A stretch of 64,000 nt of DNA from Leucocoprinus leucothites (lineage: Eukaryota > Basidiomycota > Agaricomycetes > Agaricales > Agaricaceae): assembly GCA_013368445.1 (NCBI GenBank), contig JAACJO010000007.1, positions 558,001 to 622,000 on the forward strand, written 5' to 3'. Numbering within the stretch: the stretch's first letter is position 1; each line of letters begins with the position of its first letter. Both the position numbers and the translations under genes were made by a program. The notes beneath the pieces were generated by a model that saw only the letters and a list, made by a program, of their open reading frames with translations, did not search any database and was not told the origin of the DNA. Positions 32,450 to 43,108 of this stretch are shown here, piece after piece.

Positions 32450-33037
32450 TGCGGAGGGCAGGAAAGAGCAATGACAATAACGAGAGAGTTGTAAGAGCTG
32501 ATGGCTACGGCCTTGCGCGGTTAGTTTCTAATACGAACAAACAACGCGCAATCACGTGTTTAACTCACCCTCGGCCGCGAAGCAGTCAAACTGATGTGAA
32601 GGGTGCCACCGACGACACGCAGAATTGTGACAAGTGCTGCCCTCTGGAAATTGTTGTCATGTCATTAATTCCTCGTATACATTCCTTTCCAGTGATATAA
32701 AACCCTTCGTATACAATTGGGTCGTTCAACCCCTGGAAATTGCAATACCGATCAGGCTTTGTACTGTTCTATCATGAGGCTGGCCCTGACAGGACTGGTC
32801 GTGCCACAGGTGAACGTTTGAACGGTCTTCTGAAACCCCCAGTATGTAGAACTATAAATTTTCGATGCAGAGTTAACTCGGGGCGACTTCGCTTGGAGAT
32901 TATTCTCCAGTTGCCACATGCTCAAACAGCTCGGCGGCCCGGCGGTAGTCCTTGTAGCGGCCCCAACGTGATCACCGACCGCCAGATATTAAATTCATCC
33001 CACATTCCCCTTCTATCTCATAGCTCTTGCACTCACT
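32450..33037. other. Divergent promoter region, SAP-like gene and flavocytochrome gene
   Basis: 588 bp with no convincing coding exon. The open frames here have no family character. No strong repeat seen. Confidence 0.45.
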
Positions 33038-35263
33038 ATGTCGGGTTGGACACTGGACCAGGTCGCTCAACATAGCTCTCCCGAGTATGTTTTCACATGG
33101 TATAATGAAGGGAAGGGTCAACCTGATCTATGACGCATCGACAGGTCCTGTTGGGTCATCATCCAAAACCGTGTCTACGACGTAACAGAGTTTCTTCCTG
33201 TCTGTACCCCTTCCTCTCCCATTTTCGTTAAGCTGAACGGTTTTAAAGGAACATCCGGGAGGAGCAAAGATCATACTTAAATACGCTGGGCGGGACGCCA
33301 CAGCCGCCTATGTGCCTATTCACCCACCAGATGCCCTACAAAAGAATCTCCCTCCTGCAAAGCATCTCGGACCACTAAGCGCCGAAGCATCTCAGACTCT
33401 GACCTCGGACCAGAATAGGCGCAAGAAAACTAAGGATGAACAGCGTGTTGAAGAGGCAGCCCGGAAAAAACCATCTCTCGCTAGAATACTTAGTCTCGGC
33501 GATATAGAGGTAAGCTGAAGCGAGAGTTAGTTCCAAGAGTTTTACTTGGTTGACGATTGTTTCCTGTCTTCAGGTTGTTGCCCGTCAGACGCTCTCCAGC
33601 AAGGCCAAGGCCTACTACACCTCCGCTTCGGATGACGAAATAAGTAAATATTCTCGCCTCCGACAAAGGAACCACGAGCTCATAGCCTTCTGCAACGAAT
33701 AGCCCACGACGAGAACGCACGTGCCTTTTCTCGTTTCTTCTTCAACGCTCGGGTAATGCGACCGGTTGCGAGATGTGATCCCTCAACTCGTATCCTTGGA
33801 TTCAACTCCTCAATTCCCATCTTTGTCAGCGGAGCAGCACTCGCAAAACTTGGTCATCCAGATGGTAGCCTGTCCCTTTTTGGCTTATCGTGTACGATGA
33901 ATTAACCACCCCTGCAGGTGAAGCTAACATCACCAGGGGAGCTGCGCAAACCGGGATAATTCAGATGGTGTCATCCAATGCGTCGTTATCCTATAGCAAC
34001 ATCATGGACGCTGCTGTCTCGTCACAGACACTCTTTTTCCAGCTCTACAAACACGCTAATGATACAATTGCTGCGCAGCGGGTTCGAGAGGTTGATGCCC
34101 TGGGTTATAAAGCCATTTTCTTGACGGTTGATGCAATTGTGGCCGGCAATCGTGAAAGAGACATTCGTAACCCTTGGGAATTGGAAGACGAAGAGAAGGG
34201 CGCCCCGACATACTGGTCCGAGAATGATGCTTCAGAGAAAGAAGTAGATGGAATGGGCACGGCTGGGGCACTCATAGCCAATGATGATCGGGATATGACG
34301 TGGGAGAAGGTACGTTGATAGCTGGGGTCGTGTTTCTTGCGCCACATAATGTGATATCGGAATCAGACAATTCCTTGGCTGAGGGGTGTTACAAAACTTC
34401 CCATCGTGATAAAAGGTGAGTGAGAGTTCGTTTACAACCTCAAGAGCAATACTAACAATTATTAGGTATCCAATGTATTGAGGTGCGAAATTTTTGACTC
34501 AAATTTGAATCATGGTCCCATATCAATTCGCAGGATGCAGTCCTTGCCGTTGAAGCTGGAGTTGATGGGATCCTTCTCTCAAATCACGGAGGTACGGCTT
34601 GGCATCAAGTGTTTCCCCCACCCCACCTGACTTTCTTGCCTAGGTCGGCAATTGGAATAGTAAGTTGTCGCCCTGCGTGCGGAAGAGCTCGATAACGAAT
34701 GCATAACAATTAGCTCTCTACCACCAATGGAAGTGCTTTATAGGCTCCGTCAGAAATGCCCAGATATCTTTGACAAAGTCGAAGGTATATAAACAGTGCT
34801 TCATATTTGGTTCTGATTCTGATTCAACGTAATTCAGTGTATATTGATGGTACGTGGTATTGGACATCTCCCAGGGAACCTAAGTCAAGCCAGGATCGCA
34901 GGCGGCATAAACAGGGGTACAGATGTCATCAAAGCGTTGTGCCTTGGTGCTAGGGCAGTGGGACTTGGGAGGCCATTCCTGTATGCACAAAGTGTAAGGT
35001 GTCTTGTAGACCATTGACCGGTGACTGGTGACGAGACCTCTATTAGGCGTATGGAGCCCCTGGTGTCGTGAAGGCTGTACAAATCCTTAGGAGAGAAATC
35101 GTGACTGCCATGCGACTTATCGGTGCCTCGACAGTAGATGATTTACGGCCCGAAATGGTAAGTATTCCCAGCACAATGACCTTGAGACATAATATAATAA
35201 AATCACATTCCCTATCAGGTTGAACGTGTTGACTGGCAGCCCAGGCTTCCGGCTAAGCTGTAA
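33038..35263 (+). CDS. Flavocytochrome b2-type FMN dehydrogenase (L-lactate/alpha-hydroxy acid)
   Basis: Predicted cytochrome b5 plus FMN-dependent alpha-hydroxy-acid dehydrogenase. Residues 1-75: [29 protein letters not shown], the first heme ligand in [10 protein letters not shown] and the second in [10 protein letters not shown], as in yeast Cyb2. The linker GPLSAEASQ follows, then the TIM barrel: [68 protein letters not shown], the FMN/substrate segment [51 protein letters not shown] and a C-terminal [15 protein letters not shown]. About 530 residues; many introns of 45-60 nt. Unlike yeast Cyb2 there is no mitochondrial presequence: the protein starts directly in the b5 fold. Substrate could be lactate or another hydroxy acid; sequence alone cannot say. 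Confidence 0.9.
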
Positions 35264-35371
35264 ACAGCACGAAAGATTAAATTTAGGCGTCCTGGCTAGG
35301 AATTCCATTCATGTTTATAATATACCGCAGTGCTTGAGACATACCTATTATATGACCCCGTTTCTCATCCT

Positions 35372-36368
35372 ACCCTTGTTGTAACCGTATATGGTACTCT
35401 GTCAGATCATCTAACAAGGAGCCAAGGTACGGAAGATCTGCGGGTATGACACGACCCGTTAGGGGAGACCACTCCTTTCGTTCCTCGTACGCCCACTTCC
35501 AGCGCTAGAGCGTATCAGCAGCCAGGTCCAATACTCAGAGATGGTCTCACCAGGTACAGTATTAGCTCCTTGTCTGTGGGCTGTACAGCTTTCCATTCCT
35601 CGCCAGACGGATTACTGTGACTTGGACAAAATATACGGTACGAGTCCAATGCATAGGACCCTGTTCCTGGTAAGTGTGAAATAGGAGTCGAAGGATATCG
35701 CCCGTCCCGTTGAGTAACTCTGTCCTTTGAGAGCTGCTTTGTTGGAGAGGCGGGCCTTGAAGGACGGACATCACGTTCGGAAGGTGGATCCACTACATAA
35801 GTTCTCGACATATTGATTAGCCTTTGTGACCGAATATTGTATGTTCCCAGACGATAAAGGCAGTTTCTTAGCTCCTCATGACTAGCTTCTTGAACAATGC
35901 TTTCGTCAAAAAAAAATAAAAAAAAACAAGAAAAGGATCACCATGTAGATATATGAAACCACTTGCCTTGAGACATAACCCAAGGAGTCGGCCATCGCGC
36001 TACTAGATCCCAAAACACAGGAATTGCAACCTTGCCGGTAGTTTTGTTGAGTAGTGTCACGGCGACAAGCAATTTCCATGGGTCATCCGCAACGGACTCT
36101 ATAGTATATGCTGAGTCTCTACTGAAGCCAAGAAGTTTAGAGGGGGAAAACCTTGAATGAGAATCGGTTTGAGGGCATAGAGGAGTTGATAGAGGTCGAG
36201 AAACTTGCGAAAGTAGTAGCGAAATAATGGATCGTGCAGAGGGGTCTCAAAGGCAAGATCGCAGTTGGGCCTTGCTTCCTCGCCGTCGTGGTCACTTTGG
36301 ACTGAAGACATGTCGGTGACTCGGTTGGCGTATCTCCGTTTCCTAGGCGAAAAGTAAGGAGAGAGCAT
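35372..36368 (-). CDS. MBD4-like HhH-GPD DNA glycosylase
   Basis: Predicted mismatch-specific thymine/uracil DNA glycosylase of the MBD4 branch of the HhH-GPD superfamily. Reconstructed exons give about 265 residues: a short basic N-terminus (MLSPYFSPRKRRYANRV), then KFLDLYQLLYALKPILIQES, DDPWKLLVAVTLLNKTTGKV, PVFWDLVARWPTPWVMSQE, HEELRNCLYRLGTYNIRSQR, the HhH loop and catalytic Asp in SHLPGTGSYALDSYRIF, and EEWKAVQPTDKELILYL with RWKWAYEE. ALDSYRIF matches human MBD4 NDSYRIF; the lysine of bifunctional glycosylases is absent, as in MBD4. No methyl-CpG-binding domain is encoded. Intron 35889-35966 uses a GC donor; the C-terminal exon after LILYL is recovered by splicing 45 nt. Confidence 0.85.
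35889..35966 (-). other. GC-AG intron with poly-T tract in the MBD4-like gene
   Basis: On the minus strand the donor is CAAG|GCAAGT and the acceptor TTCAAG|AAGCT; length 78 nt, with a strong T-run before the 3' side. Only this donor gives the frame joining PWVMSQ to EASHEEL; the alternative GT four bases later is out of phase with every nearby AG. Confidence 0.75.
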
Positions 36369-36701
36369 CCTGAGAAGGGACCCTAGTCTAGATCCTCGAT
36401 ATGTGTGCCGGAGGAACTTTCAACGTTTGGATGTTGAACTTCAAACTTCAAGCTTCAAGCTTAGGCTGAAGGCCCGAAGAAATGTGGAATTGATGTCCAT
36501 GTCACGGAGTATCGGGCCGCTAATTGTGATTTGCGCAATGTACTTGGTGGGTGCTGAAGGCGTCACGTGAGAGACAGGGGGTTGAAGTGTTCATCTTCTC
36601 AATACACCTTGTGCAGATCATAGAACGCAACCCTCGCGCACCTCCCTCATAACCAGATCATCTGTGCCTTATCGGTTTTTGTATACCGGCGAACACGTGT
36701 T
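36369..36701. other. Divergent promoter region of the MBD4-like and LIM genes
   Basis: 333 bp. Around 36435-36465 there is a run of near-tandem CTTCAAG-type heptamers (on either strand CTTGAAG/CTTCAAG), a small AT-mixed repeat. No coding exon seen. Confidence 0.45.
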
Positions 36702-39638
36702 ATGGGATTTTGTCGCAGATGTGGTGATATTGTAAACGGTCAACGGTGTAATAAGTGCGGAGGCTTGGTGGTTGGTGAGCACTCATCCAATTGCGCTTGC
36801 TTGGTCACTTAACCGTATTCTGACCGATGGCATGCACGTCCAATAGCACCTGCCGTCTCTTGGAATCAGACGAGCTCGCAGGAAGATCAGGACAAATGGT
36901 CCCAAACCTATGTATCGCGTGAAAAATCAACTCCCCCGGTTCGGCCTAAAAGTCGAGGACCACCCGAGGGTATCTTTCTTTCCGCAACCCATTCAGACAC
37001 CACCTTCGGTCGACGCTTTTCACGAGCCATAGACACTCAAATTACCGGGTCCACTTCACTCGACAATCGCATCACGGATCACATCGCTTCGACGGCTTCT
37101 CAGTCAACTCGCCCCACCTCGCCCCTCAAACCCACTGTTACTGGACCCAAACCGGAGTCTGGAATTTTACCGTCCTTAATACCAAACGATACGACACTAT
37201 CCAAAGTCTATGGTTCGGTACTGCAGCCCAAAGAATCCCTCACAACGCATTCTTGTGCTACCTGTGCCACTCCATTTCTTCCCGATGCCACCATCTACCC
37301 TGATCCTTCCCTCTCTGCTTCTGAAGAGCCTCGCTTTTTATGTCGCCAATGCTTTATTGTCGGTGGAGGCTCGAAAGGACTCTGCCCAAACTGCACCAAA
37401 CCAGTCACGATCCTTAAAGCAGAAGGCGGTTTCGTCTATGCTGCCGATAAGTACTGGCATAAGAAATGCTTCAACTGTGAAGGCTGCTCAAAGAACATAG
37501 GTGACTGGCCGATGGTTGATCTACTTGGACGCCCTTCGTGTGCCGAATGCTTTGACACTTGTCTCTCTCGTGAACCCCGAACGCCGAAACGGACAGTAAA
37601 GAAACCGAGCAAGCCCAGTATTCCTCCAGACAGACGCAATCCAGGAGGTTGGGACATATCGTCGAATACACCAAACAGGCTTCAGGAGTCTAGTCCGACC
37701 ATGGAGGAGCTGGAGCAACGACTAGGTATTGGAAGGAGCCGCGAGGGGAGTCCCGCAATTGAAGAACTCAGTCAACGCCTAAATTCAATTGGTAAAGGCT
37801 ATCAGCGCCGATATTCGAGCCCATCAAGTCCTCTACAGTCACGCTCGGGCCGCCTAGAGGGTAGTCCAAGCCCTGTTCGTCGATTGGAGCGTCTCAGGAG
37901 CGAGGAACCTGATGAACTACTGGAAGGAGGCTCGCCTTCAGCGTTCGGTAGTCCCCGTCGAGAATCTGGCAGCCCCGTACCTACCACAGACGCAATTGAT
38001 GAAATGAAGAAACGATTTCTTCGTCATTCAACTGTATCACCCACCTTGTCAACAGTAACGCTTTTAGAGTCTTCCCCCGCTATGTCTTCCTCTCCACTCC
38101 ATCCATCGCATTCCAGCGTATCACCACCAAGGCATGGTTTCAGCTCCAAGATACCCCTACCTACAGCACGGACCGAGCCTACGTCTCCTTCCACTTCTTC
38201 GACGCCTGATTTCATGTCCGACATTTCCGATAGTTTAACACAGTCCTCCCTCTCGGGAGTCGACTCGCCCCCTACCGCGAATGAGCCACCATTTGGCCAG
38301 TCCTTACAGTATGACTTTACAGACCTTCTTTCGAACACTGAAGATGTCATTTTTGAAGAAACCAAGAGCCAATTGAATACACCCAACCAGACCCCTCAGT
38401 CTACTATCAAGCTTCGGCCCGCCACGACAGTAACTCCAAATAAAGCTCCAACCGAGGTCCCTTCAATGACGTCCGGTAAAACCATTGGCACTGTATCAGC
38501 TTCAAGTGCCTGCGCGAAATGCAATAAACCGTTATTTGCATCAAAGGAAGGGGGGAAATTTGTGACGCTCCCCAGTGACAGCGTCTCTGATAACCCCCAG
38601 ACTTTCCATCGAGGCTGCTTTCGATGTACCTTCTGTGGCGGAGTTTTCAACGAGAGCAGGAATGGTCAAGCGATTTTTGTGAAGTCGAGTGCTGGGGCTG
38701 CCCATGTCGAGGTACGTCTGTCTCTACTGATCTGCTTCATACGTAATGAACTCAAGGACCTGGCAAGTGTGCGCCACCGGAGAAAATTATTATTCGCAAA
38801 TCTCCTAGCGCTGGTTCCCTCCGGTTCCCAATTGAGAGAGTTTCTCCCAAGTCTGAATTCAGCTCAACGAAGAGCACCTCGCCCTCTCACCAACGGATTA
38901 CCGGATACCTTGGCTCTGGTCGTTATGAACGCCCGCCTCCCTCTGCTTCGGCTATCACAACTACACTTCCCCGCTTTGGCAGCCGGACATCGTGCCCTGG
39001 ATGCCAGAAGTCGGTCTCCCCAATGGAAAAGGGGGTTATACCGGGCCCGCAGGGCTCAAGGTGGCACTCAGAGTGCTTGGTTTGTGGTGGAAAGCGACTA
39101 CCAACCAAGTCTAATTCCTGGATGTTGGGTCGGGGTGAAGAAAAGAAGAAGGAACCCGGGTGTGGAAAGAAGCTTGATAGCGCAGCAAAAACCGATTCAA
39201 CTGGGCGTATCTGGTGTAGAGAATGTTTAGCAAGTATTTCAGTATCTCATAACGACTGCAAATTGATGATCGTTCTAGCTGATCCTTGGTGTTGGAGGCT
39301 CACCGCAAGCATCGCCCACTCGTACATCATCCGTATCTACCTCCGCCGGACTTAGCGGGAAACTTTCGCAACAATCGAGTGGCACCACGCTCGCACGTCA
39401 ATTTACAGGATTGGGAGCTGGTGGTGGTGATGGCGGTGGTGGTGATGGCGATCTCCTCAAGCAGCTCACGGGGGGTTCAACCAGCCCTATAAGAAGCCTA
39501 AGCCCGACCAAGCAGCTCGGCACGAGTGCGCGGCCAAGACCCAAGAGTGTCATTGGCATCCGGAGCTCAAAGAGTATTGATGAAGGAAGAGGGATGTTTC
39601 TAGTCAGACAGCTTACTGGTGCAAGCTCCTCAAATTAG
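36702..39638 (+). CDS. Three-LIM-domain protein with N-terminal zinc ribbon (paxillin/Pxl1-like)
   Basis: Large Ser/Pro-rich adaptor protein of about 920 residues. Order: N-terminal zinc ribbon (MGFCRRCGDIVNGQRCNKCG, CxxC pairs), a Ser-rich linker, LIM 1 (GLCPNCTKPV, YWHKKCFNCEGCSKNI, CAECF), a disordered region carrying three related short helices (MEELEQRLGIG, IEELSQRLNSIG, IDEMKKRFLRH), LIM 2 (CAKCNKPLFASKEGG, FHRGCFRCTFCGG, HVEC) and LIM 3 (SCPGCQKSVSP, RWHSECLVCGG, WCREC). The C-terminus is Gly/Ser-rich with a GGGDGGGGDGD run. The EELxQRL repeats recall paxillin LD-type motifs. LIM proteins of this kind act at sites of polarised growth; the specific partner is unknown. A ~50-nt intron near the 3' end may use a GC donor at 39230 or a GT donor at 39242. 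Confidence 0.85.
39230..39278 (+). other. Ambiguous intron boundary (GC or GT donor) in the LIM gene
   Basis: The acceptor at 39278 is fixed by the following exon. Two donors keep the frame: GC at 39230 (49-nt intron, TTTA|GCAAGT) and GT at 39242 (37-nt intron, TTCA|GTATCT). The GC option has the better consensus; the GT option adds four codons. Confidence 0.5.
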
Positions 39639-40311
39639 TGAGAAGCTTTAGGGGCCATTGCGTAGGATACCCATATTTTTCTTGTTATGATATTTTCGTT
39701 CTGCTGTCGTTCCGTACCATCGCTCAGTGTCTATGTTGTACAATGATTTCTAGTTGATATGCGTTTGATCAGGGCCGTAAAGAGCTTTTGATGAATTAGG
39801 GCTTCTCCGCGAGCCTCGGTGAACTAGGGTCGACATCGAATATTCAGAAAGGCCTTGTGTGATTTGAGTGGAAGGCGATGGAAGATCACAGGCGCCATGG
39901 GTACATATCGTAACCCATCAGCAATTGATCAACAATCCAAGTTTGGATAGAATCGTGGGTATACATGGTGTCTTGCGATGTTCACAGCGACCGTATGATC
40001 AGGCTTACTACCGACTGGACATAATCGTGGTTGTCAAGGTTCCATTTCTATTTTCTCCCATGGGCAAGTTTTGAAAACATGTAGCCGTTCTTGCCAACCT
40101 AGCTACTGTCTTTCCCCCGCCCCTTGCCCCTTTGTGGCATTGCGACAAGACGTCTCCTTCGGAGGGTCGCAAAGTCTCCCGAGTTACCTTGGATTGATTC
40201 TCCTCGAACTGCAGGTCAAATTCGAGATCCTCATTCATTTTCAGTCTTTCGTTTCTGTACTATACGGGGTTCTAGGCCGTTCGGGCCAGCCCTCTGCAAT
40301 CACTGGTGAAG
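39639..40311. other. Intergenic between the LIM gene and the 7-TM gene
   Basis: 673 bp. The plus- and minus-strand open frames here have no recognisable motif; the 7-TM start at 40312 (MSDGPWPL) is the first that leads into the membrane segments. Confidence 0.45.
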
Positions 40312-42875
40312 ATGTCCGATGGTCCTTGGCCACTGTCACTGGCTCTCGACGAAGATCAAGCTGTGAGTAAACCTTTAGAATAACTACTGAGAACTATCCT
40401 CAACCTCATTTATTGTTGTGGTCAATAGTTCGAGGCCGTTCTGTCAGATATCCCATTCTTTTGTGTTGGGTTGATGGCCATGGGCTTCATAACATTTATT
40501 TTTGTATTGAAGCGCATGAACTCGTAGGGGAACATCTCATCCGAAGGCTATAACTCAGCTAACAACAGTTTTAGGACAGCGTTATACCTCTGTTCTGCTT
40601 CCCTTCTACTCTTCATGGCCGCCATCCTCGATCTTGGGCAACTACTCATCCGTGAACCATCGGGGAGCAGCAGAAATTTTGACCAAGGAGTTGTATCAGG
40701 CTTCATAGTTGCGCGAGAGGTAGGACTGGGCCTGTCATTTGGGTTTTTATTCCTGTTTGTTTGGAGAGCTGTCGCTGAATGCCCGTGGAACGAGCGCCCA
40801 AGATCACTGGCACAGTCAATTAGTTCCCCAGCCCCTTCCCTGCCTCATAGTGCCAGCTGGACTAGATGGGGTTTCCTTGGAGCCGCGCTGAAATGGTTCA
40901 CTTTGACCTTAGTCATTGTCATTCCCCTCTTACAAATCCTTTGGCGGCTCATCAGCTCACAACGGCAATATGGTAGCATATATATTGCTGACTCCACATT
41001 GGAGATAGTGGCATCGGCAATATTCGCGTTGAAGATTGTCTTGAACGTTCTTGTGTCTCCCTCAGTGTCCTGGTGGGCACCCTTTCGACGTTATCTTGGG
41101 CTAGTCCTAGCCCTCATTATTACGGGCGCCATGGGCGTCGGAAATCTAGTTTCTTGTGAGTCATCCTTGCGGTTACTACCAACTCCCGTCTATTGATGCA
41201 GCTTACTAGTCGCCTTCTCTGAGACGGTGCTGGGGCGGTTTCTTCGCGCCATCAGCATATATATTCTCCTTCTCTGGAATCTCATCACTACATTCCACCG
41301 GCCGAGCATTTCCCGACAGCCTCTTGATGATCAGGAAGCACCATCGAATCAGCAAGAGAAATCAAAAGAAGGAGCCAGCCACGCAAAAGATATGAGGCCA
41401 TCCAGCCTTCAAGCACGAGCGCCTTCCATTGTGACCCTGGGGCAAGTGGTACAAAGCCCGAAAGAGAATAGACCACCTCTTCGCATAACAACTGCCTCCA
41501 GGCTATCCATGATCGTCAACCGTAACGAGACTCTGGCAGAAATCACTCGAACTATTTCATCAAGGTCATCACGCAAGTCTCCAGTTACCCCGATGACACC
41601 GAAAAGACCCAAGAGACCCGACCTCCGTTTTGATATCGTCACACCGACGTTGCCCTCTACCACTGAGAATCCAGATCAAGATTCGCCCACGACGGGGATC
41701 TCACTCAGTTACTATACCATGGACACTAGTACTCCAGGTGTTCCGGTCATTCGAGAACCACCTGTCAATCCAACAAAACCATCGGTATATCAGGCGGGCG
41801 AGCAGAGCAATGTGGAATACATGTCCCAAACCTCGCTTATTGCTCAGCCACCAAGTCATACTGCCAGCTTATCTTCATTTGACGAGCTCATGCGCCAACA
41901 AAACGAGCTTGACAAAAGTATTGCCAATTTGAGGCTACTTTCAGTCGACAATACCAACCTCCCGCCCCAGGGTTCAGTCCCTGTCCCCGCCCCTGAGAGT
42001 TCACCAATAATGGGAGATACTGCAACGAGTGCCAAAAGTCGACCTCAGAGTACCCTCAGGACAGAGTCACTTTCTCCTCACAGCGAGTTCTCATTTAGCG
42101 CTTTCCCAGTTCCACCGCCGAGGCCGGAGAGTATTCGAGTGTCGCGGTTCACCAACCCAACCATCCGAAGGTTACCGCAACCCCCCGATCAAGCCTCAAA
42201 CCTAGTGGTTCCAATGCTGTCCGTACCGGAATCACCCTCCCAGGCGAGCATGGCTGAGAGAATGATATCAGGGGGCACGCAATACGATGTTACGTCGTTC
42301 ATTGATAGTAAGTATCAACTCTTGATGTTGGCTACTACCACGCTGATTTGGCCGAAGATTTGGCCGAACCTGGAACTTATGTCAGAGCATCGATAGACGA
42401 GGGTTTACTTCCGGTCTCGGAGCGCACAATAGACCATGGTCGGGCTCGGACTGAGCGAGAGCTGCGTCCCCCTAGCATCGTCGCCAATGGCTCTTCTTCA
42501 GTGATACACCTCAAGCCCATGCTTCTTCCGGTTGTTTCCAGCGAGCGTAGAGCTGTTCCACTACCCAGTTTACGCCCTATCCGCGACACCCCTCATCCTC
42601 TTCAGACAGGACAGCGAGATTCAACTACATCACTGAAGCCTTTCCTTCTTGGCACGTCAGCCATCTCTATTCCCCCGTCTCTACCGAGTAGTACCATGGT
42701 GCCTTTAGGATCTCGCAAAGGCAGCCGTGTGACGCGTGTGCTGGCACACAAGTCGCGTATTAGCACACCTCGGTTGAATATTTCAGATGTGCTAGACGAA
42801 GAAGCACCTGAAACGTATGAACGACCGCGACCTCCACCCGTGCTAATTGGTCTACCAGAGAGGCCCAAGGCATAA
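40312..42875 (+). CDS. Seven-transmembrane protein with long Ser/Pro-rich C-tail, uncharacterised
   Basis: Not recognised as any named receptor family. After MSDGPWPLSLALDEDQAFEA come seven hydrophobic helices: FFCVGLMAMGFITFIFVL; ALYLCSASLLLFMAAILDLG; VVSGFIVAREVGLGLSFGFL; ALKWFTLTLVIVIPLLQIL; STLEIVASAIFALKIVLNVL; YLGLVLALIITGAMGVGNLV; and AISIYILLLWNLITTF. The splice between TM6 and TM7 (41161-41211 region) is needed for TM7. A tail of about 500 residues follows, rich in Ser, Pro and Thr, with short basic and acidic blocks and ending PVLIGLPERPKA, so likely cytoplasmic. The short N-terminus and topology are GPCR-like, but no DRY/NPxxY motif is present and G-protein coupling is only a guess. 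Length about 775 residues, four or five introns. Confidence 0.7.
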
Positions 42876-43108
42876 AACGCTGGATGCAGTTTCATGTCAA
42901 GGGGTGAATTCCCGTTTTGTTATCTATTCTTATGTATTCCTTCGTTCTTGAGCAAATGTAATTTTATATTGACTAGAAGTCATGTTTTTTGTGCATGTGA
43001 TTGTCAGCACTTTCTAGCATCATGACGTCATGTGCTGGCGTGTAGTAACGAGTAACATAGCTCGTGGAATACTGTGGAATACCATTACACTCCCCAACTT
43101 CAACCAAC

